Shown one piece after another: positions 19,599 to 30,770 of a DNA stretch of 64,000 nt. The translations under genes and the position numbers were made by a program. Source of the stretch: Symbiodinium natans (lineage: Eukaryota > Sar > Dinophyceae > Suessiales > Symbiodiniaceae); the NCBI GenBank assembly GCA_905221605.1, contig CAJNDS010002082.1, forward strand, positions 327,501-391,500, given 5' to 3'. The notes below the pieces were generated by a model that was not told where the DNA came from, did no database searches, and saw only the letters and a program-made list of their open reading frames with translations. The stretch's first letter is position 1; each line of letters opens with the position of its first letter.

Positions 19599-21060
19599 AT
19601 GATGCGTTGCACGATTTGCACGCTGAGCTCGAGCATCGAAGGAGCTCATCGATGCACCGAGCACGTGACATGGACGCAGAGCGTTTGGAATCCTCGCTTC
19701 AGGCCTCGGCCCGTGGCTGACAAAGACGGCCCATATAGTGGAACGATGACGGGCTTCCAGCTTCTCTTGCGCAGGAACAGACCGGAGAGCCGCAGCAGCA
19801 CCGATTCCTCAAACCGACTCAGAAACAAAGGCGAAGACGGCGGTCGACAAGGCTTCAGACAAACTCCACGGGGTCGCCTGGCGGTCGTAGTGCCACTGCT
19901 CTATCCACGCCTGGGCGGAGAGCAAGCCCAGTTCTGAGAGGGTCTTTAAAGTCTGCCGTCCGTTACAATTGCTTGCCCCCCAGAAGTTATCCTCTCATCG
20001 CACCCAGCTCTTGTTCTACGTCAACTGTTGCCAGTGCCAGTGCCCCACCACGCATCCAGTCCACTCCGCATAGAAAAACATTCTTCTTGATCCTTGCATT
20101 TAGGCTTGGGCGGCTTGCGTATGCTCATGCATCATCCGTTTTTCACACCGAATGCCTTTTTCTACAAAACACAGTGCGTTCGGCTTGGTTATCCCCACCA
20201 AAAGCATTGCATGTTTTCATATGCAATGGATTTGCCTTGGGTGGCTTGATCTTGTAGGGCTTATGTACGTATGAGTTCTTCCACAAGTCCTTGTTCTGCT
20301 CATCATGGCAAAAAGGACACGGGTACAGGGGCAAAGTAAGGCAAAGTTTATCTGGAACTGTGGCTTTTGACATCTGCAGTTGAAGCTCCTCTGAATTGCA
20401 TCTTAAAATCCATGAAATTGCTTACGGCATAGGCAGACTTCTGTAGACCTCACGGATCGACCGGAATCCTTTCCTGTGGGGCGGTCTGGAGCCTGGAGTG
20501 CAAATAAGGGGCAAACGCATCGGGCAGGGGAATGAGAAGGATTCGACGAAGGCCAAAATGGATGTTCGACGAAGGCCGAGGGTTCGACGAAGGCCGAGGG
20601 TTCGACGAAGGCCAAGGGGGGTTCGACGGCTTCTGCTGGAGTCTGTATGCCATCCCCCCCCCCCTTACGCTATCCTAATCTGTTTGACCGCAGTGCAAAA
20701 TCACCTTTTCATCTAATCGACCTGCCTGCCCTACTCCGCCCTCTGGCCTGCATCGTCTCGCCAAGCAGCCTTCGCCCGGCGAGGTACTGCGCTTCGAGCA
20801 CGGCCGCCTTCAACGTGCATCTCAGGAAAAAAAACACATAAATGAATATTATATGTACGTATACGTATACAATCAAAATAAACATCAATTCTCCTTACAT
20901 AAGAGCAGCCGAACCTCCCATCGCCAAGCCATGCGCCATGCCAGGAACGCCCTGCCAGTTCATCGTTCCGCTTCTTCTTCTTCTTCTTCTTCTTCTTCTT
21001 CTTCTTCTTCTTCTTCTTCTTCTTCTTCTTCTTCTTCTTCTTCTTCGGGGCATGAAGGAC
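19599..21060. repeat. Segmental duplication, copy 1, 5' part
   Basis: Blocks here recur in the same order about 6.4-7 kb downstream: 19630-19920 with 26480-26910, 20735-20822 with 27287-27375, and 20925-20970 with 27595-27650. The matches are diverged and separated by unrelated filler, including microsatellites. No gene was identified; a phrase near 20562-20622 is a GGTTCGACGAAGGCCGAG tandem repeat. Confidence 0.65.
20971..21046 (+). repeat. (TTC)n microsatellite
   Basis: About 25 uninterrupted CTT/TTC units. Runs of Lys, Glu, Ser or Leu in the frames across it come from the repeat. Confidence 0.95.
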
Positions 21061-22068
21061 GCTGGCACGCCCTCCGCGCACAGTGCGCGCCCGTTCCTTG
21101 TCCGAGTCGTTCCGCTCTTTCTTTCTTTCTAGGGGCTTGGGGCCGGAGCCCCGGGCGTCTTCGCCCGCCCCGGTATTGGGGGCTGTGCGTCGGTTCGGTT
21201 GGGGTCCCCCTGTGCAGCTGTTGTTTCCTCCCCAACCCTGAGCGGAACGACTCTCTCTCTCTCTCTCTCTCTGTCCCTCTTGCTTGCTTGCTTGCTTGCA
21301 GCGCACATGATCCCCCCGAAGGGAGACTCTCTCACTCTCTTTTCCGTCTTTTCTTCCTTCCTTCCTTCCTTCCTTGCTTCCTTTCCCCGGAAAATCCATT
21401 GCCGTCACGTAGACTCGTAAAAGTTTCATCGAGCCATCAAGTGCAATACATTATTGATCGCAGTCGGACTTTTGCTCAGTACAAACAAAGGAGTCTGTCA
21501 CCGACGAACTGCCAGAAAGCTGGCATGAGCATGATGTTTGTGTTGGAAGCAGCTGTAGCGAGGGAGAGAGCGAGAGATAGAGAGAGAGAGAATATATGTG
21601 TATATATATATATATATATATCTACACACTGGTTTTCAGCTACAATCCATACTGTCCGTGCTTTTTGACTTCTGCGCTCACGATATGCCGAAACTCTCGT
21701 TACTGTTGGACGTCTGGACTCTGGACACTTGGCAGAATGGCGTCGTTTGTATTCCACCACGATTTTGCAAAAACAAAAAAACGCAAGAGCCTGGGCAGGT
21801 TATAGGATGCACCAATGGTGGCCCAATGTGGTCCACCATACTTGTATACAGTGACAGTACACTTACAGTTACAAGCTGGGTGTGTGTGTGTGACACCCAG
21901 TGTACCCTAACTCTCCCTCTGATGGCCTCGCGTACTTACTTTCTTACTTACTTTCCTTCTCCAGATGCCTTGTCTTTGTTTTGTTCTCTCTCGTTCTTCG
22001 CTTTTTTTCCATGTTTCCTTTCTTCCTTTCCTTATTTCTTTCTTTCTCTCTCTCTCTCTCCACTTTCT
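21061..22068. other. Filler rich in pyrimidine tracts
   Basis: CT, CTTG and TTCC tracts (21246-21370), a (TA)n run (21600-21621) and TGTGTG (21880-21891). No gene was recognised. Confidence 0.4.
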
Positions 22069-22122
22069 CTTCTTCTTCTTCTTCTTCTTCTTCTTCTTCT
22101 TCTTCTTCTTCTTCTTCTTCTC
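22069..22122 (+). repeat. (TTC)n microsatellite
   Basis: About 18 uninterrupted units within a longer pyrimidine-rich tract from about 21940. Confidence 0.95.
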
Positions 22123-22469
22123 CACGCTTTGGAGGACCGAGGAGATCCCCGGCCACGACGGCCGAGCGGTTAGGTTCAGTCACAGGACTCCTGTTGAGTC
22201 TCTCTCTCTCTCTCCCTGCGCCGGCCTTGTGCAGCTCCGTTGCCAGCAGGATGCAGCGAAATCACGGGCCCTGCGCCGATGCCGAGCTTTCTGCTGAGAC
22301 CTGGGACTCGGCTCGTGGAGCTTGTCAAGAAGCTCGCAAGGAGGAGGGGAGCCGTCCCCTGCCTCGTCCGCCAGCTCCTCAAAGCAAACGCTCGGGCACG
22401 GCCGGCTCTCCTCGCAATCACCTGACCACTCGCAACTTCACAACCCCAACCGGCCGGCGCAACATGAGA

Positions 22470-24395
22470 CATAGGCACACATGGCTCAAGCTGCTGCAGC
22501 CTGTTCCCGGCACATGCGGATTTGCTTCTTGCGCTCGGCTCCAACCTGCATGGAGCAAGTCTCTCCCACTGCTGGCACCTTGTCTGAGCCGCAGATTGTT
22601 GGAATGGCTCGTCTATCACTTTCGGTCTCATGTTTCAGAAACGGTTGGCACATGCTGGCACGCCCCTATCAGGCCCTACCAGCCTGCCAGGCCGAAAGGT
22701 AGTCACCGAGGATCCGCAGCTTCACTCGGTTGGTGAGCTTGAGTGTCGCCAGTGCCTTGCAGAGTCCAAAGCTGCCAAAACTTGAAACACACTTCGGCAG
22801 CACACGGTCGGATCGGCGGATCGGTCCTGCATGTGCCAGGCAGCAAGCATCTTCTTCATGAGAGCGCTGACAAAACCAGGCAGCACGCTGTGCTGCACAG
22901 CCTGCGGACATGAGGCTGATTTCGGAGATCCCGCTTTTGTCTTGGCACGGGCCACGGTGCATTCGGACTCTGGACGCCTACCAGATCCTATCACCAGCGT
23001 TCTGCTGATCCCAAGCTTGCACGAATTGGGGTCCGTCATGGTCCATCGCGAACCCACGCAAGGCGACGAGGGCGGCAGAGCTTGAGATTGCTCAGGGGCT
23101 CTGTGTCGCCCTGCGTTCTTGAGAAGGGTCCCAGGAACTTCCTGTGACCGTGTACGTAGCTACGCAGGCGCACTATGATCGGCATGCGCGGGATTGCCGC
23201 AGGAGGAATGCTGAGTCCTAATTTATATAGAATAGGGAAGGAGATGGAAGGAGCCTGGCCATCCCACGTGTAAAGTGTAAAGCTGGAGAGTCCAGAAGCT
23301 GAGTACAGAGGCAAGCAGCCACTGCAAGAAGCCACTGCGAAGTGAACAGACGGTGCACCAAACAGCTTCAGCGCCAATCGCAGGCCATGGGCGGGACACA
23401 AGTCACATAAGGTTCGGTGGCATGGAACTTGCGTGCGTGGAGCACAGTGGTCCCTGCGCCCTGCACCCCCCTCTGAGACCTTGATGTGGTGCGGGTGGAT
23501 GTCGAAGGAGGCCGTGCCGAAGAAGAGCTCAACTGCCGGGACCCACCACCTTAGGCACGAGAAGGTGTTAGGCCACGCTTGAAGGCTCGGCTTCATCACC
23601 ATGTGCGCCCTTCACAAATCCCCTGGGCTATGGACCATGCTCGGCCTTGTGCAGCTTGGGCATGTCCTGAGCTCGATGGGCGCGGCCTGGCATTGACATC
23701 AGTGGAGTGAGTCGGAGTCGTCGAAGTGACAACTGCGCGTGCAACTTCTGAGTCGGCTGAAACGGAAGACGTCTCTTTGGCGGGCATGGGGCCGAGGCTC
23801 GCGCCCGAGGTGCCCGGAGCGCGATGCGTGAACCCGCAGCCAGCGCCAGGCGGCCAGCAGCTGTGGAGCGCTACACATGGCCACCACCTCACAACACATC
23901 CAGAAGCTGTCAGCATATTCACTATAATAGTATATTTTCGAATAACCATTCCAAATGTGTGCAAAAACATGTGCGGGGCACAGCAAATTCCGGCCTTCCC
24001 CCTCTTGCGAAACCACTGCAGCCAGGCCTGCGGCGTGGAGTGATCACACCGATCGACTAGCCACAGCTCTGGGGTCTTTGCCCCGCGCCTGCCATGCCGC
24101 TCCCAGCCGCGAGCGGAGCCAGTGCACGTCCGCCCTGCTCCGGTACCTTCGACCCATCCACAGTACGTCACAGCGCATCACAGTGTACACTGCGGAGAGC
24201 TCTTTCCAGCACCCTGCTTGCAACGGAGAGGGTACAGGGTCATGAGCTGCTGGTGCTCTGCATATCCACGCAATCCGCTCCAACAGGCCTATGGCCAGGG
24301 TCGTGAGCTGAGCACAAATGGAGGAGAGCAACTCAGAGACGTGCGCCTGGCCTGCAACACTCGGCGGCGCGTTCGTAACATGGCCTGCGCACGTC
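22470..24395. repeat. Near-identical 1.9-kb duplication, copy 1
   Basis: From ACATAGGCACACATGG onward this block reads almost base-for-base like 28887-30770, at a constant offset of 6374 over most of its length. It has about 43 bp more than copy 2 near 22585-22630 and GCG more near 24032. Candidate coding exons lie on the minus strand: around 22870-22950 (a frame with KKMLAAWHMQ), around 24000-24040 (WFRKRGKA) and around 24090-24145 (DVHWLRSRLGAAWQ). The last two motifs reappear, altered at other residues, in the diverged third copy. No family was recognised. Confidence 0.85.
23036..23602 (-). CDS. Duplicated hypothetical ORF, copy 1
   Basis: A 188-codon minus-strand frame, identical to the one at 29410-29976. 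The reading is Cys/Pro/Leu-rich without a recognised domain. Identity between copies only shows that the duplication is recent and does not prove coding. Splice-like AG and GC dinucleotides within it mean that only part may be exon. Confidence 0.2.
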   Translation of the reverse strand: MVMKPSLQAWPNTFSCLRWWVPAVELFFGTASFDIHPHHIKVSEGGAGRRDHCAPRTQVPCHRTLCDLCPAHGLRLALKLFGAPSVHFAVASCSGCLPLYSASGLSSFTLYTWDGQAPSISFPILYKLGLSIPPAAIPRMPIIVRLRSYVHGHRKFLGPFSRTQGDTEPLSNLKLCRPRRLAWVRDGP

Positions 24396-24689
24396 ATTGA
24401 AAATCATTGAAGTCATCCCCCCAGAGCTGGAGCTTTCGAGAGGTGACCCAAAAGCTTTCATGGGAAATGACCCACGCGCACCGTCAGTGCCTCAAACCCA
24501 TTTCTCGTGCCCTGGTCTAGAATGCAGAATAATGGCCCTCGTCGCTCGTGAATGTTCGTTGTGGCGGTGATGGATCCCATTAACTTTTCTGGGCATCATG
24601 TTCACGACACTGCATGCACTGCAAAATGATAATATCAACCGCCCACTTCCTCACTAATCTCTATCTGGTATGCGCGAAATCTGGCACAT
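24396..24689. other. No recognisable gene
   Basis: Spacer after the first duplicated block. Nothing was recognised. Confidence 0.35.
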
Positions 24690-26160
24690 GTTGGCAGCTC
24701 ATTCGAGGAGCTGATGTCCAATTCTGCACGTAGCCATGAAAGGTGGTTTGCCCGTTACACCCAAATGCTTCACAGGTTGAGCCCTCCGATCTGCTGCAAA
24801 CGACACCGAGCGGCTAGCCATTTCAATTAACCTTTCTTGGGGACTTGCAAGGCAGCCAAGCCGAAGGCCACGCTGCAACACGGAGAAAAGGGAAGCAAAC
24901 TCGTACTGCATAAGAGCGCGCGAGACAGCGAGAGCAAGACTTCTCAGGCGGCGACTCTATGCTCCGAGGCGCGCAAACGTCTGCACTTGGCTGCAGCAGC
25001 CTGCGAAAAGGAACGCGAAGACATGCGAAGATTCCTGACAAGGAAGCAGACGCCCAGTGTTGCACATGCGAACACACCATGCATGTGCGTGTGTGTCTTA
25101 GCCTTCCATGCGCTCAGCAATCTTCCTGCGAATCGCCAGGCTCTGCTCTGCATGATGCCACGGATCTGGAGGACCTCGCATGATGTGACCGTAAACTTCT
25201 GCACTTCTGCCTGGCATCACCCGCCACAAGTAGGAGCGCACCTCGACCAGCCAGCCGTCGATCATCTTCTTCAGCAGGGTGTGTGCGAACATCTGGACTA
25301 CTCGGGCGTGGACAGCCTGCGATGCAAGACCGCGCCATTTTGTCGCCACGGCTCTGTTCGACAGCGCATGCAGCACAGACGAAATAAACGCCCTATTTCT
25401 ACACATGCCTCTGCACACGGGCATCATGCACATGATAAGGATGCTGTGCCGTCGGTGCTGTGTCACTCTCTGTGCCTGCATGTGGTGCGGGTGGGCGTCG
25501 AAGGGGGCGAGCCCGAAGAGCAAATCTGCAGCCGGCTGCCTGAATTCTTCTCATAGGCGTGCAATTGGCCGGCTCTCGAAAGAGGCTCGCCGAGGCCCGG
25601 AACCACGGGGCGGCGACGGCGGGCAGGAGCAGCCTGCGGGAGAAGAGATGAAGGAATCTGCCTCCCAGAAAGCAAGAGCCACGGCCTTCGCCCACCGTGC
25701 CCGGAGCGCGCGGCGTGGACCCGCAGCCAGCGCCAGGCGGCCAGCAGCTGAGGCGCGCTGCACATGGCCGCGACCTCGTCCACGAGCGTAGCGGGTAGCG
25801 GCTCCGTTGGTGCCGAAATTCAGTACAGGAGGAGGCGCCTTCCCCCGCTTGTGAAACCACTTCTTCCAGGCCTGCAGGGAGAGAACAGGCGTTGCTCAGA
25901 TGTGCTCAGCTGCCAGTATCTCCGAGTCATCCCATTCCATCCCATTCCATCACATTCCATGCCACCTGCCATGCCGCGTCCAGACGCGAGCGCAGCCAGT
26001 GCACGTCCGCCCAGCTCCGGTACCTGCCGGGCCATCACAATGCAGCGTCTAGAAGAATGGGCAAGCGACAAAGCATCGACAGGCGCTGCTCTGGGGCACA
26101 GTCTCATGAGCTTGCAGCTCTCCGCGTGCCCTCTCCAGGCCACCCAGCAGGCCTATAAGC
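24690..26160. repeat. Diverged third copy of the duplicated gene region
   Basis: Stretches match the other two copies at moderate identity: the TGGTGCGGGTGG(G/A)(C/T)GTCGAAGG phrase at 25481 and 23491, CCCGCAGCCAGCGCCAGGCGGCCAGCAG at 25720 and 23836, and GCGAGCGNAGCCAGTGCACGTCCGCCC at 25987 and 24110. On the minus strand it keeps the frames for WFHKRGKA, a KKMIDGWLVEV-like helix and DVHWLRSRLDAAWQ. Protein-level conservation at these exons supports an old gene family here. Confidence 0.6.
25098..25523 (-). CDS. Hypothetical gene-family exon(s)
   Basis: A 141-codon minus-strand frame whose middle (about residues 80-110, ARVVQMFAHTLLKKMIDGWL) resembles the KKMLAAWHM region of the two near-identical copies. 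The resemblance between diverged copies is the main argument for coding. Function is unknown. True exon limits are unclear. Confidence 0.3.
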   Translation of the reverse strand: MLFGLAPFDAHPHHMQAQRVTQHRRHSILIMCMMPVCRGMCRNRAFISSVLHALSNRAVATKWRGLASQAVHARVVQMFAHTLLKKMIDGWLVEVRSYLWRVMPGRSAEVYGHIMRGPPDPWHHAEQSLAIRRKIAERMEG

Positions 26161-26459
26161 ACAACATCACACGGAAACGGAACTTCCAAATCACCTGATG
26201 CTGGCCTCCATCAGCCGCCGCCGCCTCTGCGCCAATTCCTGGCGAAGCCGAGCCTCTGCCTGCCGCAGTCACACGCATCTCACATCTTACGTCCTTCGGG
26301 TTCGGGATTTATAAATGTGGCCGGCCTCAAGCACGCCTCGGCGCCGAGCCTGCACAGTGACCTGAAGGGGTACTGCTGAGCCTTTAGATCTCGCATGATC
26401 TCGCGAGACTGGAGATACATGGAGAGGTATTCCACTCGGGCATGACAAGTGTGATGTGC
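26161..26459. other. No recognisable gene
   Basis: Short spacer before the second large duplicated unit. The words AGATCTCGCATGATCTCGCGAGA near 26385 form a weak inverted arrangement. Confidence 0.35.
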
Positions 26460-28886
26460 TGCACGAGTTGCACGAGGGCCAACTCGAACACAGAGGGAAC
26501 TCAGATGCACCGAGCGCGTGGCGTGGACGCAGAGCCTTCTTAATCCTCGCTTCAGGCCTCGGCCCGAGGCTTACAAGGCTTACAAGCACGGCCCGTGGCA
26601 AAGCTCAAACTCTTGGAGTGAATTTGTTTTTAAGGCCACAGTGCTGGAATATATGGTGGGAAATAGTGCAGCATAACGGAACATAGTGGAACAGTGGAAC
26701 GATGCCGGGCTTCCAGCTGCACTTGCGCAGGAACAGACCCGAGAGCCGCTGCAGCACCGATTCCTCAAAACGGCAAAGGCAGCAAACGAAGGCTCACAAG
26801 CAAAGGCGGAGACGAAGGTGCAAGAAGACAAACTCCATGGGGTAGCCTGGCGGTCGTAGTGCCACTGCCCTATCCACGCCTGGGCGGAGAGCAAGCCCAG
26901 TGCGAAGAGGTGGTTGTAACAGACGATTTTAAAGGTCTTATAAGAGTTTAAATTTGCTTTGGCCAGACATGCCGCCTATCACCCGATTCCTGGTGTTGCT
27001 CATGATGCCGGAGCTTTCCAGACACCAAGCCAGACACGGCATCGATGGGGAATTAAGGCACGTTCACCCAGAACTGTGGCCGTCGGCAATCGACGCAGTC
27101 GAAGCTCGTCTGCTTGAATGTCTACAATTGCTACTTACCGTATCAAGACTTCTGTGGACCTCAAGGACCGACCGGAATGCTTTACTGCAGGGCAGGCTGG
27201 GTCTGGATGTCTGGAGTACAAAAAGTTGAAAACACCTGTTCAGGAGCCGAATTCTCACTTCAAACGCCCTGCCCAACAAAACCTTTCTGCGGCCTCTGGC
27301 CTTCATCGTCTCGCAAAGCCGCCTTCGCCCGGCGAGGTACTGCGCTTCGAGCACAGCCGCCTGCAACGTGGAGCTCAAGAGCTCTGGAATGCATCAAGGG
27401 CTTCGACAAGCTCGAGCCGATCGAAGCCTGGACTACAGTACTTGGTATAAGGACTGCATTGGCCAATATGATCGAATAAGGAGTATGAACAAGAGCTAGA
27501 CTGTATACTAATAACTAATACTGTATACAGTTACAAACAATGAAAATACAACACATGTAATACTTCAATCCTTCTTCGTAAGAGCAGCCGGACCTCCCAT
27601 CGCCAAACCATGCGCCATGCCAGGAACGCCCTGCCAGTTCATCGTTCCGCTCTCTCTTCCTTCCTTTCTTCCTTCTTTCCTTGGTTCCTTCCTCCGAGCC
27701 TCGCTTTCAAGGGTCGCATGCCAGGCGTTCTCTCCCTTTCTCTCTCCCATTATCCTTCTTTGTTCTTGTTTCTTTCCTTCGGCACGCATGGCCGCCGAGG
27801 TGGCCACTCCAATCGGCGTGTGAAAACATTTCATGTCTGGGTGAGACAGTTGGGGTGTGGTGCTCTCTCCGGTGTTTAAAGCTGCATCTTTCAGCGTTCT
27901 CATGGCTTTCGACTCAACCAGCACGCTTGGCCCGGAACGGGCCGCCCCAAGGGGAAATGCGCTAAAGAGTCTGTCTGCATAGATACGGAGGTCTCTTCCT
28001 TTCTTCCTTCCCTCACACCGCTGCTTGTTTCACCGTCCCCAGACTTTGCCATGCTGAGTACGTATCATCACATGATTCCTCAGGACTCCCAGCATCTTCC
28101 ATTCCTCCCTCCCTTCCCCTCCCTTCCCCTCCCTTCCCCTCCCTTCCCTTGCCGCACGCTTAGCGCCCCCAGAGGCCCCTGATCTGATGGGCGCGTGCTG
28201 CTGGTCGGCATGAGACTGCTGCATAGGATGCCTTTGTGACGTTTCGTGGCTGTAGAGGAACTGGCCGGGGACAGTGCGGTAAACGGAACACAACTCAATC
28301 CACAAGCCAGCTCAGACGGAAGGGTTGACACTTCTCTCTCCCCCCGAGGTGGAGACGCCCCGAAGGGTGTGCGGGTCTCAGGTCTTGCCTGTCTCTCTCT
28401 CTCTCTCTCTCTCCTTCCTTCCTTCCGCTGCACATGGCCCCCGAAGGGACCGCCCCAAGGGGCTCAACCGAGTTCAAGGTGTGAAAAGACGTGAAGGGTG
28501 GAAGGTTGGAAGGAAACAAGCCGGACAAGTAAGACATAAGCAACATAAGTCCCTCCCACTCTTCAGTAAGCCTCTCCTCTCTCTCGCTCGCTCTTTCTTT
28601 CTTGGCGCTCTCTCGCTCTCTCTCTCTCTCTCCCCTGCCGGCCTTGCGCAGCTCCGTTGCCAGCAGGATGCAGCGAAGTCGCGGGCCCTGCGTCGATGCC
28701 GAGCTTTCTGCTGGCACCTGCATGGGTTTCGGCGGCTCGTGGAGCTTGCCAAGAAGCTCGCAAAGCCAGCCGTCCCTTGCCTCGTCCGCCAGCTCTTCAA
28801 AGCAAACGCTCGGGCACGGCCTGCTCTCCTCACAATCACCTGTCCATCAACAACCCCAACCGACAGGCGCAATATGACAGTAGACA
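26460..28886. repeat. Segmental duplication, copy 2, 5' part
   Basis: Matches copy 1 in ordered blocks (26480-26910, 27287-27375, 27595-27650 and 28620-28860, the last with 22200-22470), with different filler. The filler includes TTCC tracts (27655-27690), a CCCTTCCCCT repeat (28108-28150) and CT runs. No gene was recognised. Confidence 0.65.
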
Positions 28887-30770
28887 CATAGGCACACATG
28901 GCTCAAGCTGCTGCAGCCTGTTCCCGGCACACGCGGATTTGCTTCTTGCGCTCGGCTCCAACCTGCATGGAGCAAGTCTCTCCCACTGCTGGCACCCTGT
29001 CTCATGTTTCAGAAACGGTTGGCACATGCTGGCACGCCCCTATCAGGCCCTATCAGCCTGCCAGGCTGAAAGGTAGCCACCGAGGATCCGCAGCTTCACT
29101 CGGTTGGTGAGCTTGAGAGTCGCCAGTGCCTTGCAGAGTCCAAAGCTGCCAAAACTTGAAACACACTTCGGCAGCACACGGTCGGATCGGCGGATCGGTC
29201 CTGCATGTGCCAGGCAGCAAGCATCTTCTTCATGAGAGCGCTGACAAAACCAGGCAGCACGCTGTGCTGCACAGCCTGCGGACATGAGGCTGATTTCGGA
29301 GATCCCGCTTTTGTCTTGGCACGGGCCACGGTGCATTCGGACTCTGGACGCCTACCAGATCCTATCACCAGCGTTCTGCTGATCCCAAGCTTGCACGAAT
29401 TGGGGTCCGTCATGGTCCATCGCGAACCCACGCAAGGCGACGAGGGCGGCAGAGCTTGAGATTGCTCAGGGGCTCTGTGTCGCCCTGCGTTCTTGAGAAG
29501 GGTCCCAGGAACTTCCTGTGACCGTGTACGTAGCTACGCAGGCGCACTATGATCGGCATGCGCGGGATTGCCGCAGGAGGAATGCTGAGTCCTAATTTAT
29601 ATAGAATAGGGAAGGAGATGGAAGGAGCCTGGCCATCCCACGTGTAAAGTGTAAAGCTGGAGAGTCCAGAAGCTGAGTACAGAGGCAAGCAGCCACTGCA
29701 AGAAGCCACTGCGAAGTGAACAGACGGTGCACCAAACAGCTTCAGCGCCAATCGCAGGCCATGGGCGGGACACAAGTCACATAAGGTTCGGTGGCATGGA
29801 ACTTGCGTGCGTGGAGCACAGTGGTCCCTGCGCCCTGCACCCCCCTCTGAGACCTTGATGTGGTGCGGGTGGATGTCGAAGGAGGCCGTGCCGAAGAAGA
29901 GCTCAACTGCCGGGACCCACCACCTTAGGCACGAGAAGGTGTTAGGCCACGCTTGAAGGCTCGGCTTCATCACCATGTGCGCCCTTCACAAATCCCCTGG
30001 GCTATGGACCATGCTCGGCCTTGTGCAGCTTGGGCATGTCCTGAGCTCGATGGGCGCGGCCTGGCATTGACATCAGTGGAGTGAGTCGGAGTCGTCGAAG
30101 TGACAACTGCGCGTGCAACTTCTGAGTCGGCTGAAACGGAAGACGTCTCTTTGGCGGGCATGGGGCCGAGGCTCGCGCCCGAGGTGCCCGGAGCGCGATG
30201 CGTGAACCCGCAGCCAGCGCCAGGCGGCCAGCAGCTGTGGAGCGCTACACATGGCCACCACCTCACAACACATCCAGAAGCTGTCAGCATATTCACTATA
30301 ATAGTATATTTTCGAATAACCATTCCAAATGTGTGCAAAAACATGTGCGGGGCACAGCAAATTCCGGCCTTCCCCCTCTTGCGAAACCACTGCAGCCAGG
30401 CCTGCGTGGAGTGATCACACCGATCGACTAGCCACAGCTCTGGGGTCTTTGCCCCGCGCCTGCCATGCCGCTCCCAGCCGCGAGCGGAGCCAGTGCACGT
30501 CCGCCCAGCTCCGGTACCTTCGACCCATCCACAGTACGTCACAGCGCATCACAGTGTACACTGCGGAGAGGTCTTTCCAGCACCCTGCTTGCGACTGGGA
30601 GGGTACAGGGTCATGAGCTGCTGCTGCTCTGCATATCCACGCAGTCCGCTCCAACATGCCTATGGCCAGGGTCGTGAGCGGGTCGTGAGCTGAGCACAGG
30701 GGGAGAGCAACTCAGAGACATGCGCCAGGCCTGCAACACGCGGTGACGCGCTCGCAACATGGCCTGTGCC
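28887..30770. repeat. Near-identical 1.9-kb duplication, copy 2
   Basis: Counterpart of 22470-24395, with the same minus-strand candidate exons. It lacks about 43 bp (near 29002) and 3 bp (near 30403) relative to copy 1, has an extra GGGTCGTGAGC near 30676, and diverges after about 30770. Confidence 0.85.
29410..29976 (-). CDS. Duplicated hypothetical ORF, copy 2
   Basis: Identical in translation to the frame at 23036-23602. No domain was recognised, and coding status is as uncertain as for copy 1. Confidence 0.2.
   Translation of the reverse strand: MVMKPSLQAWPNTFSCLRWWVPAVELFFGTASFDIHPHHIKVSEGGAGRRDHCAPRTQVPCHRTLCDLCPAHGLRLALKLFGAPSVHFAVASCSGCLPLYSASGLSSFTLYTWDGQAPSISFPILYKLGLSIPPAAIPRMPIIVRLRSYVHGHRKFLGPFSRTQGDTEPLSNLKLCRPRRLAWVRDGP

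Noticed and set aside
20960-21668. Poly-Lys, poly-Glu and poly-Ser proteins at the TTC microsatellites
   Set aside because: They are readings of (TTC)n in different frames, with no domain in the flanks.
22481-22500. ATGGCTCAAG as a dinoflagellate spliced-leader relic
   Set aside because: Only the last bases match; the preceding CCGTAGCCATTTT part of the leader is absent, and the same words recur only because of the segmental duplication.
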